A stretch of 64,000 nt of DNA, taken from NCBI GenBank assembly GCA_020026435.1, contig JAHHQK010000005.1, positions 27,379 to 91,378 on the forward strand, read 5' to 3'. Shown in pieces: positions 25,676-35,442 of the stretch (the stretch's first letter is position 1; each line of letters starts with the position of its first letter). The notes beneath the pieces are model-generated. The model was not told where the DNA came from, ran no database searches, and was given only the letters and a program-made list of their open reading frames with translations. Source of the stretch: Alistipes sp. Lineage in GTDB: Bacteria > Bacteroidota > Bacteroidia > Bacteroidales > Rikenellaceae. The position numbers and the translations under genes are program-made.

Positions 25676-27961
25676 TTATTTCAGGGTGAACAACTGACCA
25701 TCCGACACATCACTCGACCCGCCAATCATCACCTCGAAATCGCCCTTTTCGGCAACAAAATTCAGATCGTAATCATAGTACTTCAGCATCGGGACATCGA
25801 TCTCGAAGCTCACTTCACGGGTTTCGCCCGCCTCCAGGCTGATTTTACAGAATCCCTTCAACTCCTTCACAGGACGGGTCATCGTACCGGCCAGATCGCG
25901 GATATACATCTGCACGACCTCCTTACCGGCACATTTACCCGTATTGCGCACGGTTACCGATGCCGTCAGACGGTCATCCCCGGATTCGAGGGTATGCTTC
26001 GACAGGCGGACCTCTCCATATTCAAACGTCGTGTAGGAAAGACCATAGCCAAAGGGGTAAAGCGGCGTAGTTGCAACATCCAGGTAGTTGCTTTGGAACT
26101 TCTGGAAGGTATCGCCCCGATGCGGACGCCCCGTATTCTTATGGTTGTAGTAGATCGGAATCTGTCCCACATTGCGCGGGAAGCTCGAGGCCAGTTTTCC
26201 CGACGGATTCACCGTACCGAACAGCACATCTCCGATGGCCGAAGCCGTACAGGTTCCTCCGAACCACACGTTGAGTATCGAGGTGACGTGTTCAGCCTCC
26301 CAGGCCAGCGTCATCGGACGACCCGCCAGCAGGACCAGCACCACCGGTTTCCCGGTTGCGACCAAGGCCTTGAGCAGGGTCTGCTGGGCATCGGGAATCC
26401 CGATGTAGGTGCAACTGCTGCATTCACCGCTGCGCTCGGCCGTCTCGCCCAACACGGCGATCACCACATCCGACCGCTCGGCCACCGACAACGCCTCCTG
26501 CAACATGGCCCGGTCCGAGCGTCCGTCACGGGGGACCTCCCGACCGAACATCGTGATGTTCTTCTCCAGAGCCTCGTCAAAGGTGACGTTGCTGCCTCGC
26601 GCATAAAGCACACGAGCCTGCTCTCCGACTGCCTCACGAATACCCTCCAGGACAGTCTTCGGTTTCGACATATCCGCCGCCACACACCACGTACCGCTCA
26701 TATTGTTGCGCGACGCAGCCAAAGGACCTACTACTCCGATCGTTCCCCCACGCTTCAGGGGCAGCAATCCGCCCTCGTTCTTCAGCAGCACGAACGACTC
26801 CGCGGCAATTCTGCGGGCTTCGGCCAGATGCTCCTCCGAAAAGACGGGACTATGGTCGGGATCGACCTTGCAGTAACGGTAGGGATCGTCAAAAAGGCCC
26901 AGTTTATACTTGGCCTCCAGCACCCGACGGCAAGCCCGGTCGATGGACTCCTGAGAAACCCGCCCCTTGGCCAATGCCTCCTCCAGCGTACCGACAAAAC
27001 CCTCGCTGACCATATCCATGTCGACACCGGCCTCCATCGAACGCGCCGAAACGGTCTTGAAATCACCGATACCGTGGTCGACCATCTCCTTGATCCCCGT
27101 ATAGTCCGTCACCACAAATCCGTCAAAGCCCCACTGTTTGCGCAGGACATCGGTCATCAGCCATTTGTTGGCCGTGGCGGGAATGCCGTTGATCTCGTTG
27201 AACGAGGCCATGACCGAACCCACTCCGGCTTCCACGGCAGCCTTGTAGGGCGGAAAATATTCGTTATACATACGTTGCGGACTCATATCCACGGTGTTGT
27301 AATCCCGTCCGGCTTCGGAGGCACCGTACAGGGCGAAATGTTTGACACATCCCATGATCTCGTCCGTGGCATAATGCTCCGGATCGCGGCCCTGATAGCC
27401 ATAGACAAAGGCTTTGGAAACGGCACTCGCCAGGCAGGGATCCTCCCCCACACCCTCGGCGACACGTCCCCAACGGGGATCACGCGAGATATCGACCATC
27501 GGCGAAAAGGTCCAGCAGATACCCGACGCACTGGCCTCCACGGCCGAGATTCGGGCAGATCTCTCGACCAAATCCATATCCCACGTCGAGGCCAAAGCCA
27601 AAGGAATCGGGAAGATCGTCTCATAACCGTGGATCACATCCATTCCGAAAAGGAGCGGAATCCCCAGGCGGCTGTTTTTCACCGCTATCGTCTGCATCTC
27701 GCGGATCTTGTCCACACCCTTGATATTGAACAGTCCGCCGACAAGACCCTGGCGGATCTTACCCGCAATGTCGCTGTTCTTTGCCATACCTGTCGTAAAG
27801 TCTCCGGCACTCGGCAAATTGAGCTGTCCGAGCTTCTCCTCGAGGGTCATCCGGTCCATCAGATCCGAGATGTAATCGTCCATAGGCTGTCGGTCGGACG
27901 ATTCCGTCGCACAGGAGGCACACAGGAACACAAGACCCAACATGATAATGTATTTCTTCAT
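25676..27961 (-). CDS. GH3 beta-glucosidase, lipoprotein
   Basis: 761 residues. Lipobox LCASC (Cys17) predicts a membrane-anchored, probably periplasm-facing protein. The TIM-barrel domain has RDPRWGRVAEGVGEDP, KHFALYGASEAGRDYN and the nucleophile region FVVTDYTG (Asp286). The second alpha/beta sandwich has LLKNEGGLLPL and the fibronectin-III-like end YPFGYGLSYTTFEY. It matches the BglX-like GH3 group. Beside a GH144 enzyme, the closest functional analogue is the B. thetaiotaomicron GH3 acting on beta-1,2-gluco-oligosaccharides (BT_3567), so sophorose and short beta-1,2-glucans are likely substrates. The upstream in-frame ATG (28033) runs into GH144 and is rejected. Confidence 0.9.
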   Translation of the reverse strand: MKKYIIMLGLVFLCASCATESSDRQPMDDYISDLMDRMTLEEKLGQLNLPSAGDFTTGMAKNSDIAGKIRQGLVGGLFNIKGVDKIREMQTIAVKNSRLGIPLLFGMDVIHGYETIFPIPLALASTWDMDLVERSARISAVEASASGICWTFSPMVDISRDPRWGRVAEGVGEDPCLASAVSKAFVYGYQGRDPEHYATDEIMGCVKHFALYGASEAGRDYNTVDMSPQRMYNEYFPPYKAAVEAGVGSVMASFNEINGIPATANKWLMTDVLRKQWGFDGFVVTDYTGIKEMVDHGIGDFKTVSARSMEAGVDMDMVSEGFVGTLEEALAKGRVSQESIDRACRRVLEAKYKLGLFDDPYRYCKVDPDHSPVFSEEHLAEARRIAAESFVLLKNEGGLLPLKRGGTIGVVGPLAASRNNMSGTWCVAADMSKPKTVLEGIREAVGEQARVLYARGSNVTFDEALEKNITMFGREVPRDGRSDRAMLQEALSVAERSDVVIAVLGETAERSGECSSCTYIGIPDAQQTLLKALVATGKPVVLVLLAGRPMTLAWEAEHVTSILNVWFGGTCTASAIGDVLFGTVNPSGKLASSFPRNVGQIPIYYNHKNTGRPHRGDTFQKFQSNYLDVATTPLYPFGYGLSYTTFEYGEVRLSKHTLESGDDRLTASVTVRNTGKCAGKEVVQMYIRDLAGTMTRPVKELKGFCKISLEAGETREVSFEIDVPMLKYYDYDLNFVAEKGDFEVMIGGSSDVSDGQLFTLK

Positions 27962-27980
27962 AATGATTCGTAACAGAGTA

Positions 27981-29669
27981 TTAATTAACATCTTTAATGG
28001 TGAAGCCCAAACGTTTGAGGCCTCGCAGGACATCGCCGTCCTTCATGAACGTATTCCACGGCAACGCCGTCCGGTGATTCTCTATCATAACCACGATCGG
28101 ACCTTGGTCTATGGCGATATGCTGCTCCGTATCGAACCAGTTCTCCGTCAGATTGAAGGCATCCACAAATCCGTAGCGGGTCCAAAGGCGGTCTCCCAAC
28201 TTGTAGTAGAAGAATCTCAGCGCACGCATGGACTCCTGGGGTGTATAGGGCAATGACGACAGGGCAGCCGTCGGTGCAATCGTGCCCCGGTCGTTGGTCG
28301 GTGACGAGGCCGTATATCCGTCCTTGATGTCACTGGCCGTAAGCCCCCAGCAATCGGGACCATAGCCCTCGTACTCCCTGGGGTTCGCCACACAATACCC
28401 GTAATTGATCCGCGCATGGGCACAAACCTGCTCCCAATAGTCGGCATAGGAGTCACTGATCCGACGCGGATCCAGACCGAGGAACGAATAATGGGCAAAG
28501 AACAGAGGCCCACCCAACTCTTCTCCCAGAGGCAGGGTCGTACCGTAGTATTTCTGCCCGTTCTTCATGGCGCCGGATCTTGCCCAGCCTTCATCATAGA
28601 CCTCGCGGGAGATGGGATGGGTCGGTGACGATGCGGCCAGCACATAGACGATCAGGGCTTCGTTCCATCCGCTGATCTTCATGTTCATGGCCCAGGACTT
28701 GTCGGGACTCCAATGCCAATACAGAACATTCTCCTGTCCCTCCTTGGTGAAGAACGACCATTCGACGGCCTCCCAAAGAGAGGTTATCACCTCCCGGAGC
28801 TTGCGCTCCTCGGCCGAATCCCGATCGAAATAAGTCCTTGCGGTCAGCAGGCCCTGGAACAGCAAGGCCGTCTCCACCAGATCAGCCCCGTTGTCATGTT
28901 CGGAGAAAGGCTTCGTAAGGCCCGTATCACCGTAGATCCAGTGCGGGAAAGCCCCGTGATACGACACGGCCTTGTTCTTCAGGAACCCGGCGATCTTCAT
29001 CACCCGCTCGCAGGCCTGTTCCCGTGTCACGAAACCGCGTTGGACCGCAACACACATCGCCATGACCCCGAACCCCGTACCACCTGTGGTGACAACCGTA
29101 CCCGAGGTGGTGCGCTCACGGGCCATTCCGCTGTTGGGTTCGGCCCCATCCCAAAAGTAATTGAACGTGGCGGACTGGACCTTGGTCAGAAGCTCCTGAT
29201 CCGTAATCTGGGGAAACTTGTCGAAAGACAGCAGACCCGTGGTGATGCGGATAACCTTCCCCGTGAAGATCTTCCGCCCGTCGGCGGACTCCAGGCCGAG
29301 ACCGACCTTCAGACGACAGGCCGAGTAGGATTTCACCTCGCCCAAGACCTTGATCCGCACCTGTCTGCCTCCGTCGTAGAGGATCTCCGTGTCGATCTTG
29401 CGGCCCTGTTCCGTCCCGAATTCGATGTTTTCCCGAATCGTCGCCTCGTTAAGAGGAGCCGTGAAGGACAGAACCATCTCTGAGAGATCGGTCACGCGCG
29501 TAAAGCCGTCCAATCCTTCCCGATCACCGACCGACACCCGCTCCAGGGCAAAACGCCCGTCCGTTTGAGGGTTATTCTCCGTGGCGCGGGATTCGGAACA
29601 ACTCAAGATACCCACAAGCAAACTGATCGTGAGCAAGTATATGCCATATGAACTAATGATACGCAACAT
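27981..29669 (-). CDS. GH144 beta-1,2-glucanase, lipoprotein
   Basis: 562 residues. Lipobox GILSC (Cys24). An Ig-like N-terminal region (about 40-150) is followed by an (alpha/alpha)6 glucoamylase-like domain: ATFNYFWDGAEPNSGMARER, GTGFGVMAMCVAVQRGF, FPHWIYGDTG, SEHDNGADLVETALLFQGLL, YWHWSPDKSWAMNM, GWNEALIVYVLAASSPTHP and AIDQGPIVVMIENHRTALPW. This is the pattern of GH144, whose known members (from Chitinophaga pinensis and Parabacteroides distasonis) split beta-1,2-glucans. Endo or exo action cannot be decided here. It follows the LamG lipoprotein by 62 nt and precedes GH3 by 19 nt. Confidence 0.87.
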   Translation of the reverse strand: MLRIISSYGIYLLTISLLVGILSCSESRATENNPQTDGRFALERVSVGDREGLDGFTRVTDLSEMVLSFTAPLNEATIRENIEFGTEQGRKIDTEILYDGGRQVRIKVLGEVKSYSACRLKVGLGLESADGRKIFTGKVIRITTGLLSFDKFPQITDQELLTKVQSATFNYFWDGAEPNSGMARERTTSGTVVTTGGTGFGVMAMCVAVQRGFVTREQACERVMKIAGFLKNKAVSYHGAFPHWIYGDTGLTKPFSEHDNGADLVETALLFQGLLTARTYFDRDSAEERKLREVITSLWEAVEWSFFTKEGQENVLYWHWSPDKSWAMNMKISGWNEALIVYVLAASSPTHPISREVYDEGWARSGAMKNGQKYYGTTLPLGEELGGPLFFAHYSFLGLDPRRISDSYADYWEQVCAHARINYGYCVANPREYEGYGPDCWGLTASDIKDGYTASSPTNDRGTIAPTAALSSLPYTPQESMRALRFFYYKLGDRLWTRYGFVDAFNLTENWFDTEQHIAIDQGPIVVMIENHRTALPWNTFMKDGDVLRGLKRLGFTIKDVN

Positions 29670-29731
29670 AATTGATTGGGGTAAGAGGGTATTTTGTGAA
29701 AATATCCTCTTTGGTTAAATGAACAATCCGA

Positions 29732-30598
29732 TTATTTGGTTTTCTGATACAAGGCCGCGACCTGTTCCGCCGACAAAGCCTCTCCGAAGATGTTGATTTC
29801 GTCCAGGAGTCCGTTGTAGAATGTTCCCCGGGCGGGCCAGTTCTGCACCGGAGTCAACCCCACCATGGCGGGAAATGCCCCGAGGCAGATACCCGAAATC
29901 TCATCGAATTTCAAAGCCCCCATTTCTCCGTTGCGTAATTGGCGGTGACACACCTCGGCACCCTGGTTATAGAGCGTGATGGTCGACGTCGCGGCATCGT
30001 AGGTCACACCCACATGACGCCATTTGCCGGCCATGTTCTGAATATGAGCCTCGTCTCCGGCATCGAACCACGCATCGGGACGACCATCCGCTCCCGTCGA
30101 ACGCAGGTAACCCTTCACGAAAAATTCCTTGGGGTTGTCCTTCTTGAATCCCTCCACGAAGACCGACAGATTACCGATTTCCAGATCCTTGTGTCCCAAG
30201 GCAAACAGCGAGCAGGCCGAAGGGTTCTGACCTTCCCAGTTCATCCACATGAACACCGAAAAACTTCCCAGTTCCTTCAAACGGTCCATCCCCGCGGCAT
30301 CGGGGCGGATCATCAGAGCCGTCCCCTCCTGGTTACGGTAGGCCTTGCCCTCCCGTTTGCCCGGCTCGAAAACGGGAGGCACATCCCGGTAAGCCGACAT
30401 CGTGGCCTTGAGCGTTCCGTCGAGCGTCAGTCCATTCTCAAACGAGGCATGAAACAACGGTTCGGGAATCGGGACATCCGCCCCTTCGTCCTGGGGATAG
30501 TCAAAGTCCGGATTCTGTCCCAAATCCTGTTCACACGACGCAAAGGTCAAAACGGCCGTCGCTGCCGTCATCAATGCAAAATATTTTATGATTTTCAT
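29732..30598 (-). CDS. LamG/concanavalin-like surface glycan-binding lipoprotein
   Basis: 288 residues. Lipobox FASC (Cys22), an acidic linker (DEGADVPIPEP), then a LamG-like jelly roll: FHASFENGLTLDGT, GSFSVFMWMNWEG, GKWRHVGVTYDAATSTITLYNQG and the closing GLLDEINIFGEALSAEQVAALYQ. The position right behind SusD is that of surface glycan-binding proteins in utilisation loci. It probably binds the target glucan at the cell surface. It starts 18 nt after the susD stop. Confidence 0.85.
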   Translation of the reverse strand: MKIIKYFALMTAATAVLTFASCEQDLGQNPDFDYPQDEGADVPIPEPLFHASFENGLTLDGTLKATMSAYRDVPPVFEPGKREGKAYRNQEGTALMIRPDAAGMDRLKELGSFSVFMWMNWEGQNPSACSLFALGHKDLEIGNLSVFVEGFKKDNPKEFFVKGYLRSTGADGRPDAWFDAGDEAHIQNMAGKWRHVGVTYDAATSTITLYNQGAEVCHRQLRNGEMGALKFDEISGICLGAFPAMVGLTPVQNWPARGTFYNGLLDEINIFGEALSAEQVAALYQKTK

Positions 30599-30616
30599 AA
30601 TTCATTATTTTTTAAA

Positions 30617-32173
30617 TTATCCGGCATAATCGGGATTTTGGACCAATACTCCGTTCGAGCCGTCAATCTGAACCTGAGGCAGGGGCAGGTATTTGTTCTT
30701 GTCCTGATAACCCTGTCGTCCCAGCACCTCGACAGCCTCGTTCCAGCGAACCAGATCGTAGAAACGGTCAAACTCCAGGGCCAGTTCCACGTGGCGTTCG
30801 TGGTGAATGGCCTTGCGCAACTCGGCCTGATCGGTCGTCGTGACTTTGGGCAGGACATCGGTATGCGATCCGCGGGCACGCTTGCGCACGGACTCCAGCA
30901 AGTCGAGTGCCTCCTGGATGTAGGCCTCACCGCCCAGCTCGCAGGCTGCCTCGGCCGCCATCAGCACCACGTCCGAATAGCGGATCATGCGGATATTGTA
31001 CCAAAAACCGCTTCTATTGCCGTAGAACTCCCTGAGTTTGGGGCTGCAATAGGCCTTCTTGTTGAAGAACACTCCATCCAGACCGTCCTGGGCCACAAGT
31101 TTCTCGTTGAAGGGACGGTTACCGTCGGCGGGAGCATAATCGGGCCACGGCTTGGTCGGAGTCGAGAAATAAAGCAGGGTTTCGTCACGGCGGGGATCGC
31201 CCTCCTCAAAGGCATTGAACAGTTCCATCGTCGCCATGTGCCATCCCCATCCGAGGTCCGACGAACCGGCACCGCGACAGCCCTGCACCTGGCAGAACTG
31301 GCTGCCCAGCTTGTCGGTCGACGGTTCGGCCGTAGTCGCCGTACACTGAAGCTCCCAAACCGACTCCGAGGAATTCTCGCCCTCCTCGCGGAAGATCTTT
31401 TCAAAGGGGGTCTTCAGGTCATACTGTTTGGAGTCGATCACCAGCTTGGCGTATTGATACATCTGAGACCACATCCGGCGCTGGGCATAGGTCTTTGCGT
31501 GGAGAGCACGGACGGCACCCGACGTAAGACGGCCGATGAAGCGGCTCTCCCATTCCAACGGAAGCCCCTCGGCAGCCGTCAGATCCTCGTCGATCTGCTT
31601 GTAGATGTCGTCGACCGGACTTTTGGGAATATTGGCCTGCTCGGAATTCTCGATGGCGAAATTCACCAGAGGTACTTCTCCGAAGGCGCGTACCAGATTA
31701 AAATAGCACCACGCACGGAAGAAACGGGCCTCCATGATGCACTGCATCTCGGCCTCGGCGAGCTGCACACCGCCACTCTGCGCCCGTTCCGCCTGGTCGA
31801 TGACCGTATTGGCGGCATTGATAATCTCGTAGTTCTTCGACCAATAGGGATTCAACAGGCTGTTTCCGGCCGTATATTGGTAGCCGTCCCACATGGGCGT
31901 ATGTTCCGCACCGTCGGTCTTGACCGAACCCTTGCGCGAGTCCTCCGAACGGTAATAATGGAAAGCAAAGGCGGGTATGCCGGCCGTGATGTTGTAATTG
32001 CGGGACATCGAATACAGAGCCATCACCTGCGAGAAGTAGGCTCCGCCCTCGACATCGTCGATGGTCCATCCACCCTGAGGCCGCTGGTCCAGCAAATCGC
32101 TACAAGCTCCCGTAGAGGTGACCAACACAAGACCCGCTACGACCAATCTGATTTTCTTCAATATGTTTTTCAT
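30617..32173 (-). CDS. SusD/RagB-family glycan-binding lipoprotein
   Basis: 518 residues. Lipobox TGAC (Cys24) then SDLLDQRPQGGWTIDD, the usual SusD start. The tetratricopeptide-like helices include EARFFRAWCYFNLVRAFGEVPL, and the C-terminal SusD domain has RYSDVVLMAAEAACELGG and the late ELALEFDRFYDLVRW. It caps the SusC barrel at the outer face and binds the incoming oligosaccharide. It lies 14 nt after susC. Confidence 0.95.
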   Translation of the reverse strand: MKNILKKIRLVVAGLVLVTSTGACSDLLDQRPQGGWTIDDVEGGAYFSQVMALYSMSRNYNITAGIPAFAFHYYRSEDSRKGSVKTDGAEHTPMWDGYQYTAGNSLLNPYWSKNYEIINAANTVIDQAERAQSGGVQLAEAEMQCIMEARFFRAWCYFNLVRAFGEVPLVNFAIENSEQANIPKSPVDDIYKQIDEDLTAAEGLPLEWESRFIGRLTSGAVRALHAKTYAQRRMWSQMYQYAKLVIDSKQYDLKTPFEKIFREEGENSSESVWELQCTATTAEPSTDKLGSQFCQVQGCRGAGSSDLGWGWHMATMELFNAFEEGDPRRDETLLYFSTPTKPWPDYAPADGNRPFNEKLVAQDGLDGVFFNKKAYCSPKLREFYGNRSGFWYNIRMIRYSDVVLMAAEAACELGGEAYIQEALDLLESVRKRARGSHTDVLPKVTTTDQAELRKAIHHERHVELALEFDRFYDLVRWNEAVEVLGRQGYQDKNKYLPLPQVQIDGSNGVLVQNPDYAG

Positions 32174-32187
32174 GGGATAATTCTAAT

Positions 32188-35100
32188 TTAGAATGTGACA
32201 TTTACACCGAAGGTGACCGTGGTCGGCATCGGATAGGTATATCCGTCGTCGATGCCGAATGCCAGAGCCGAACCGCCGATTTCGGGCGTATAACCCGTAT
32301 TGTGGGCCCATGTGGCCGCATTCTCGACGTTCATGTAAAGGCGCAAACCCTTCAGGTGGAGTTTTTTGATGATGCGGTCACCGAAACGGTAGCCGAACTG
32401 AATGTTCTTCAGACGCAGATAACTTCCGTCCTCAATGTAATACGACGAATTCTCCTTCTGCAAGGCTCTTCCCGAATCGAGGATCGGTTCCCAGTTCGAG
32501 GTACCCTCCCCGTGCCAGCGGCCCAAGCGTTTGGTGGGATAGTTATACTGGGCAAACGAGGTCATGAAACCCGCATTGTAGATCTCATTGCCATAGACAC
32601 CCTGGAAATCAAGGCCCAGATCGAAATTCTTATAGCTCAAGTTCAAGGAATAGCCATAAGTAAAGTCAGGCGTGGGATTACCGATCATCGTACGGTCGGC
32701 ATCGTTGATGACACCGTTGCCGTCGACATCGCGGAATTTCAGATCGCCCGGAGCGGCCGTTGCCAGAGTATTCTTGGGCGATTGGGCAATATCGGCCTCA
32801 TTCTGATAGACGCCGATCACATCATAGCCATAGAAGTATCCGATCGGCATACCCGGCTCGGATGCGGCCACGTTGCGGGAACCCTCATGATAGCTCTTGC
32901 CCAATTCGAGAACCTTGTTGTCGATGGTCGTGAGATTTGCGGAAATCGAATAGCTGAAATCCCTGCCGATCCTGTCGCTCCACGATGCAGCCAGTTCAAA
33001 ACCCTGGTTACGGATCTTGCCCGAATTGATCAGACCATCCTGTGCGCCCATGAATTTGGCCAGATAGCAGATCAGATCCTCGGTCTGTTTGTTGTAATAG
33101 GTAGCGTCCAGATGCAGACGTCTTTTGAGCAGCATCATCTCGAGGCCCACCTCCCACGACTTGGTCTTCTCCCACCGCAGATCCGTAGCCAGATAAGCCT
33201 GGGAATAGGACGAGATGATGTTGTCGCCGAAGATGGCATTCGAAGAGTTGAGCGTCGGGAACGACGGATAGAAACCTCCGGCCGAACCGATATTCTGATT
33301 ACCCAACACACCATACGATCCCTTGACCTTGAGATAATTGATGAAATTCTGACGTTTCATGAAGTTCTCCTCCGAGATAACCCATCCGGCACCGATCGAG
33401 TAGAAATCGTCCCAGGTGTTGCCCGAATACTTGAAGACCGAAGCTCCATCACGGCGATAGGAGAGGTTCAACAGATATTTGTGGTCGTAATTATATAGGG
33501 CGCGGAACATATAGGACATCGTGAAGCGCTTGTACTGCTGGCCGCTGTTGGTGGCCGACGAGCTGTCACCGATGGAGGAGATCCACCATTTGTCGGGATC
33601 CTCAGGGATGATGATGTCGGCCGAATTGATATTCTGGCTGCGGCCCGCCGTCAGGGACTCGAACTGGGTGTAATTGGTCGAGAATCCGGCCATCAGAGTC
33701 AGCGCATGCTTTTGGGCAAAAGTCTTCTGAAAGGTGAGGATATAGTCCTGCTGGGCGTTGAGCGTATTGGACTTGGTCTGCGACAAGGACTGGATCTCGG
33801 AGCGGGGCGTGATCTTGTCGATCGTAGGATCGTACTCGAACATCACGGGGCTGAACAGACGGTTGTTGTTGGACATATAATCCAGGGCAAACGCAGCCCT
33901 AAGTTTCAACGAAGGCAGGAAGTTGATCTCGCCCCACACGTTGCCACCCATACGATAGTTCTGGGCGATGTTGTGGTTGGCAAACTGATCGACCTCGATC
34001 ATCGGGTTGGCCAACTGAGGGCTTTGGAAGGAGGGCATCTTATAGTAGCCGCCGGTCTTCTCGTCGAAGATCGGTGCGATGGGCACGGCCTGCACCGCCG
34101 AGGTCACGTTCTTGGCATCGGCCGGCATCATGTAGGCTCCGTTCAACTGCACTCCGAACTTCAACCAGTCCTTCATCCGATACTCGTCGCTGAAGTTGAA
34201 GGTCACCTTCTGCATCTCTTCATTCTTGATGTTGCCCTGCTCGTAGGTGTAGCCCACACCCAGGTAGAAGTTGTTCTTCTCGCTCGAACCCATCACACTG
34301 GCCGTGGTCTGACTGATCACGGCATTCTGGAAGATGGCATCCTGCCAATCCGTATCCGCAATATAATGGGTATAGTCGAACGGATCGCCGTCCATATTGA
34401 TTGTCTGCTCGTTGAAGAGTTCCTTGAACTGGGCCGCATTGGTCAGCGAGAGACGGTGACCGATGTGTTTGATACCGACCGACTGGTTGATATTCACAAC
34501 GGCCTCGCCCTGCTTGGCCTTCTTGGTCGTGACGATGATCACACCGTTGGCTCCCCTCACACCGAAGATCGCCAACGACGAAGGATCCTTCAGAATCTCG
34601 AACGATTCGATATCGTTGGCATTCAGGAAACCGATATTGTCCGTAAACATTCCGTCGACGACATACAACGGAGTAAAGCCGTTGATCGAGTTTGTTCCTC
34701 GGATACGGATCTCGGGATCCTGTCCCGCGCGGCCCGTATTGGTGATCTGCACTCCGGCGATACGTCCCTGCAACGAGGCCAGCGGGTTGGACGAAGGACG
34801 GTTGGCAATGTCCTCGGCCTTGATGTTGACAATGGATCCGGTCAGGTCGCGTTTCTGGGCTGTACCGTAACCGATGACGACCGCCTGATCGATCATGATG
34901 GCTTCCGTTCCCAATGTCACCGTAAGGAATTCGGACGAAGCCTTGACTTTCTGAGCTTTCATGCCGATGAACGAGACCTCCAGCTCATCCCCCTCCTGGG
35001 CCTTGAGCGTGAAGTTGCCGTCGGCACCGGTCAAGGTACCCAGATGGGTACCTGTTACCACAACAGTGGCTCCCAATACGGGATTACCACTTTCATCGAT

Positions 35101-35220
35101 CGCCCTACCCTTCACTTCGATGGGTTGCTGTGCAAATGCCCCCGCAGAAGTGACGAGCAGTAGAAAGACCATTGCGAAAATTTTCGCAAAAAGACAATTT
35201 TCAGGTCGATTCTTTTTCAT
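32188..35220 (-). CDS. SusC/RagA-family TonB-linked outer-membrane transporter
   Basis: 1010 residues. The signal peptide ends at AGAFAQ (about residue 31). A carboxypeptidase-D-like domain (GRAIDESGNPVLGATVVV) precedes the plug, which carries VVIGYGTAQKRDLTGSI, LQGRIAGVQI, IRIRGTNSINGFTPLYVVDG and GVRGANGVIIVTTKK. The barrel follows to the terminal VTFGVNVTF. It imports oligosaccharides across the outer membrane using TonB energy. As first structural gene of the locus it has its own promoter region (35221-35442) just behind the regulator gene. Confidence 0.97.
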   Translation of the reverse strand: MKKNRPENCLFAKIFAMVFLLLVTSAGAFAQQPIEVKGRAIDESGNPVLGATVVVTGTHLGTLTGADGNFTLKAQEGDELEVSFIGMKAQKVKASSEFLTVTLGTEAIMIDQAVVIGYGTAQKRDLTGSIVNIKAEDIANRPSSNPLASLQGRIAGVQITNTGRAGQDPEIRIRGTNSINGFTPLYVVDGMFTDNIGFLNANDIESFEILKDPSSLAIFGVRGANGVIIVTTKKAKQGEAVVNINQSVGIKHIGHRLSLTNAAQFKELFNEQTINMDGDPFDYTHYIADTDWQDAIFQNAVISQTTASVMGSSEKNNFYLGVGYTYEQGNIKNEEMQKVTFNFSDEYRMKDWLKFGVQLNGAYMMPADAKNVTSAVQAVPIAPIFDEKTGGYYKMPSFQSPQLANPMIEVDQFANHNIAQNYRMGGNVWGEINFLPSLKLRAAFALDYMSNNNRLFSPVMFEYDPTIDKITPRSEIQSLSQTKSNTLNAQQDYILTFQKTFAQKHALTLMAGFSTNYTQFESLTAGRSQNINSADIIIPEDPDKWWISSIGDSSSATNSGQQYKRFTMSYMFRALYNYDHKYLLNLSYRRDGASVFKYSGNTWDDFYSIGAGWVISEENFMKRQNFINYLKVKGSYGVLGNQNIGSAGGFYPSFPTLNSSNAIFGDNIISSYSQAYLATDLRWEKTKSWEVGLEMMLLKRRLHLDATYYNKQTEDLICYLAKFMGAQDGLINSGKIRNQGFELAASWSDRIGRDFSYSISANLTTIDNKVLELGKSYHEGSRNVAASEPGMPIGYFYGYDVIGVYQNEADIAQSPKNTLATAAPGDLKFRDVDGNGVINDADRTMIGNPTPDFTYGYSLNLSYKNFDLGLDFQGVYGNEIYNAGFMTSFAQYNYPTKRLGRWHGEGTSNWEPILDSGRALQKENSSYYIEDGSYLRLKNIQFGYRFGDRIIKKLHLKGLRLYMNVENAATWAHNTGYTPEIGGSALAFGIDDGYTYPMPTTVTFGVNVTF

Positions 35221-35295
35221 TTGAAATTTAGGTTTAGTTGTTTTCTTTAGGATGGGCAGTTCAGTCTAAGAACCACTCATCCGTCATGTCGAAAA

Positions 35296-35329
35296 CAAAT
35301 TTAACACGAAACAAACAACAAAACCCAAA
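35296..35329 (-). promoter_or_regulatory. Probable susC promoter
   Basis: On the minus strand TAAATTTG (35303-35296) with TTTG at 35329-35326, a spacer of 22 nt that is slightly long, as expected of an activator-dependent promoter. The leader is about 70 nt. Confidence 0.55.
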
Positions 35330-35344
35330 TCTCACTTCACCACG

Positions 35345-35403
35345 ACTACTCGAAAATTAAATCCGATATTCAAAATGACTCATCTTCACTACTCAAAAAG
35401 TTA
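35345..35403 (-). promoter_or_regulatory. Candidate operator repeats upstream of susC
   Basis: On the plus strand ACTACTCGAAAATTA (35345-35359) and ACTACTCAAAAAGTTA (35388-35403) are near-identical direct repeats 43 nt apart, about four helical turns. They sit directly upstream of the -33 element. An inverted repeat AATATTT-CTC-AAATATT lies further up at 35428-35444. The regulator gene is next door. Operator function is inferred. Confidence 0.45.
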
Positions 35404-35442
35404 CTTAATACTATGAATCAGCATATTAATATTTCTCAAATA

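Noticed and set aside
25994..27973. A 659-codon plus-strand frame opposite the GH3 gene
   Set aside because: It is a codon-bias shadow of the GH3 gene with no recognisable domain and no promoter.
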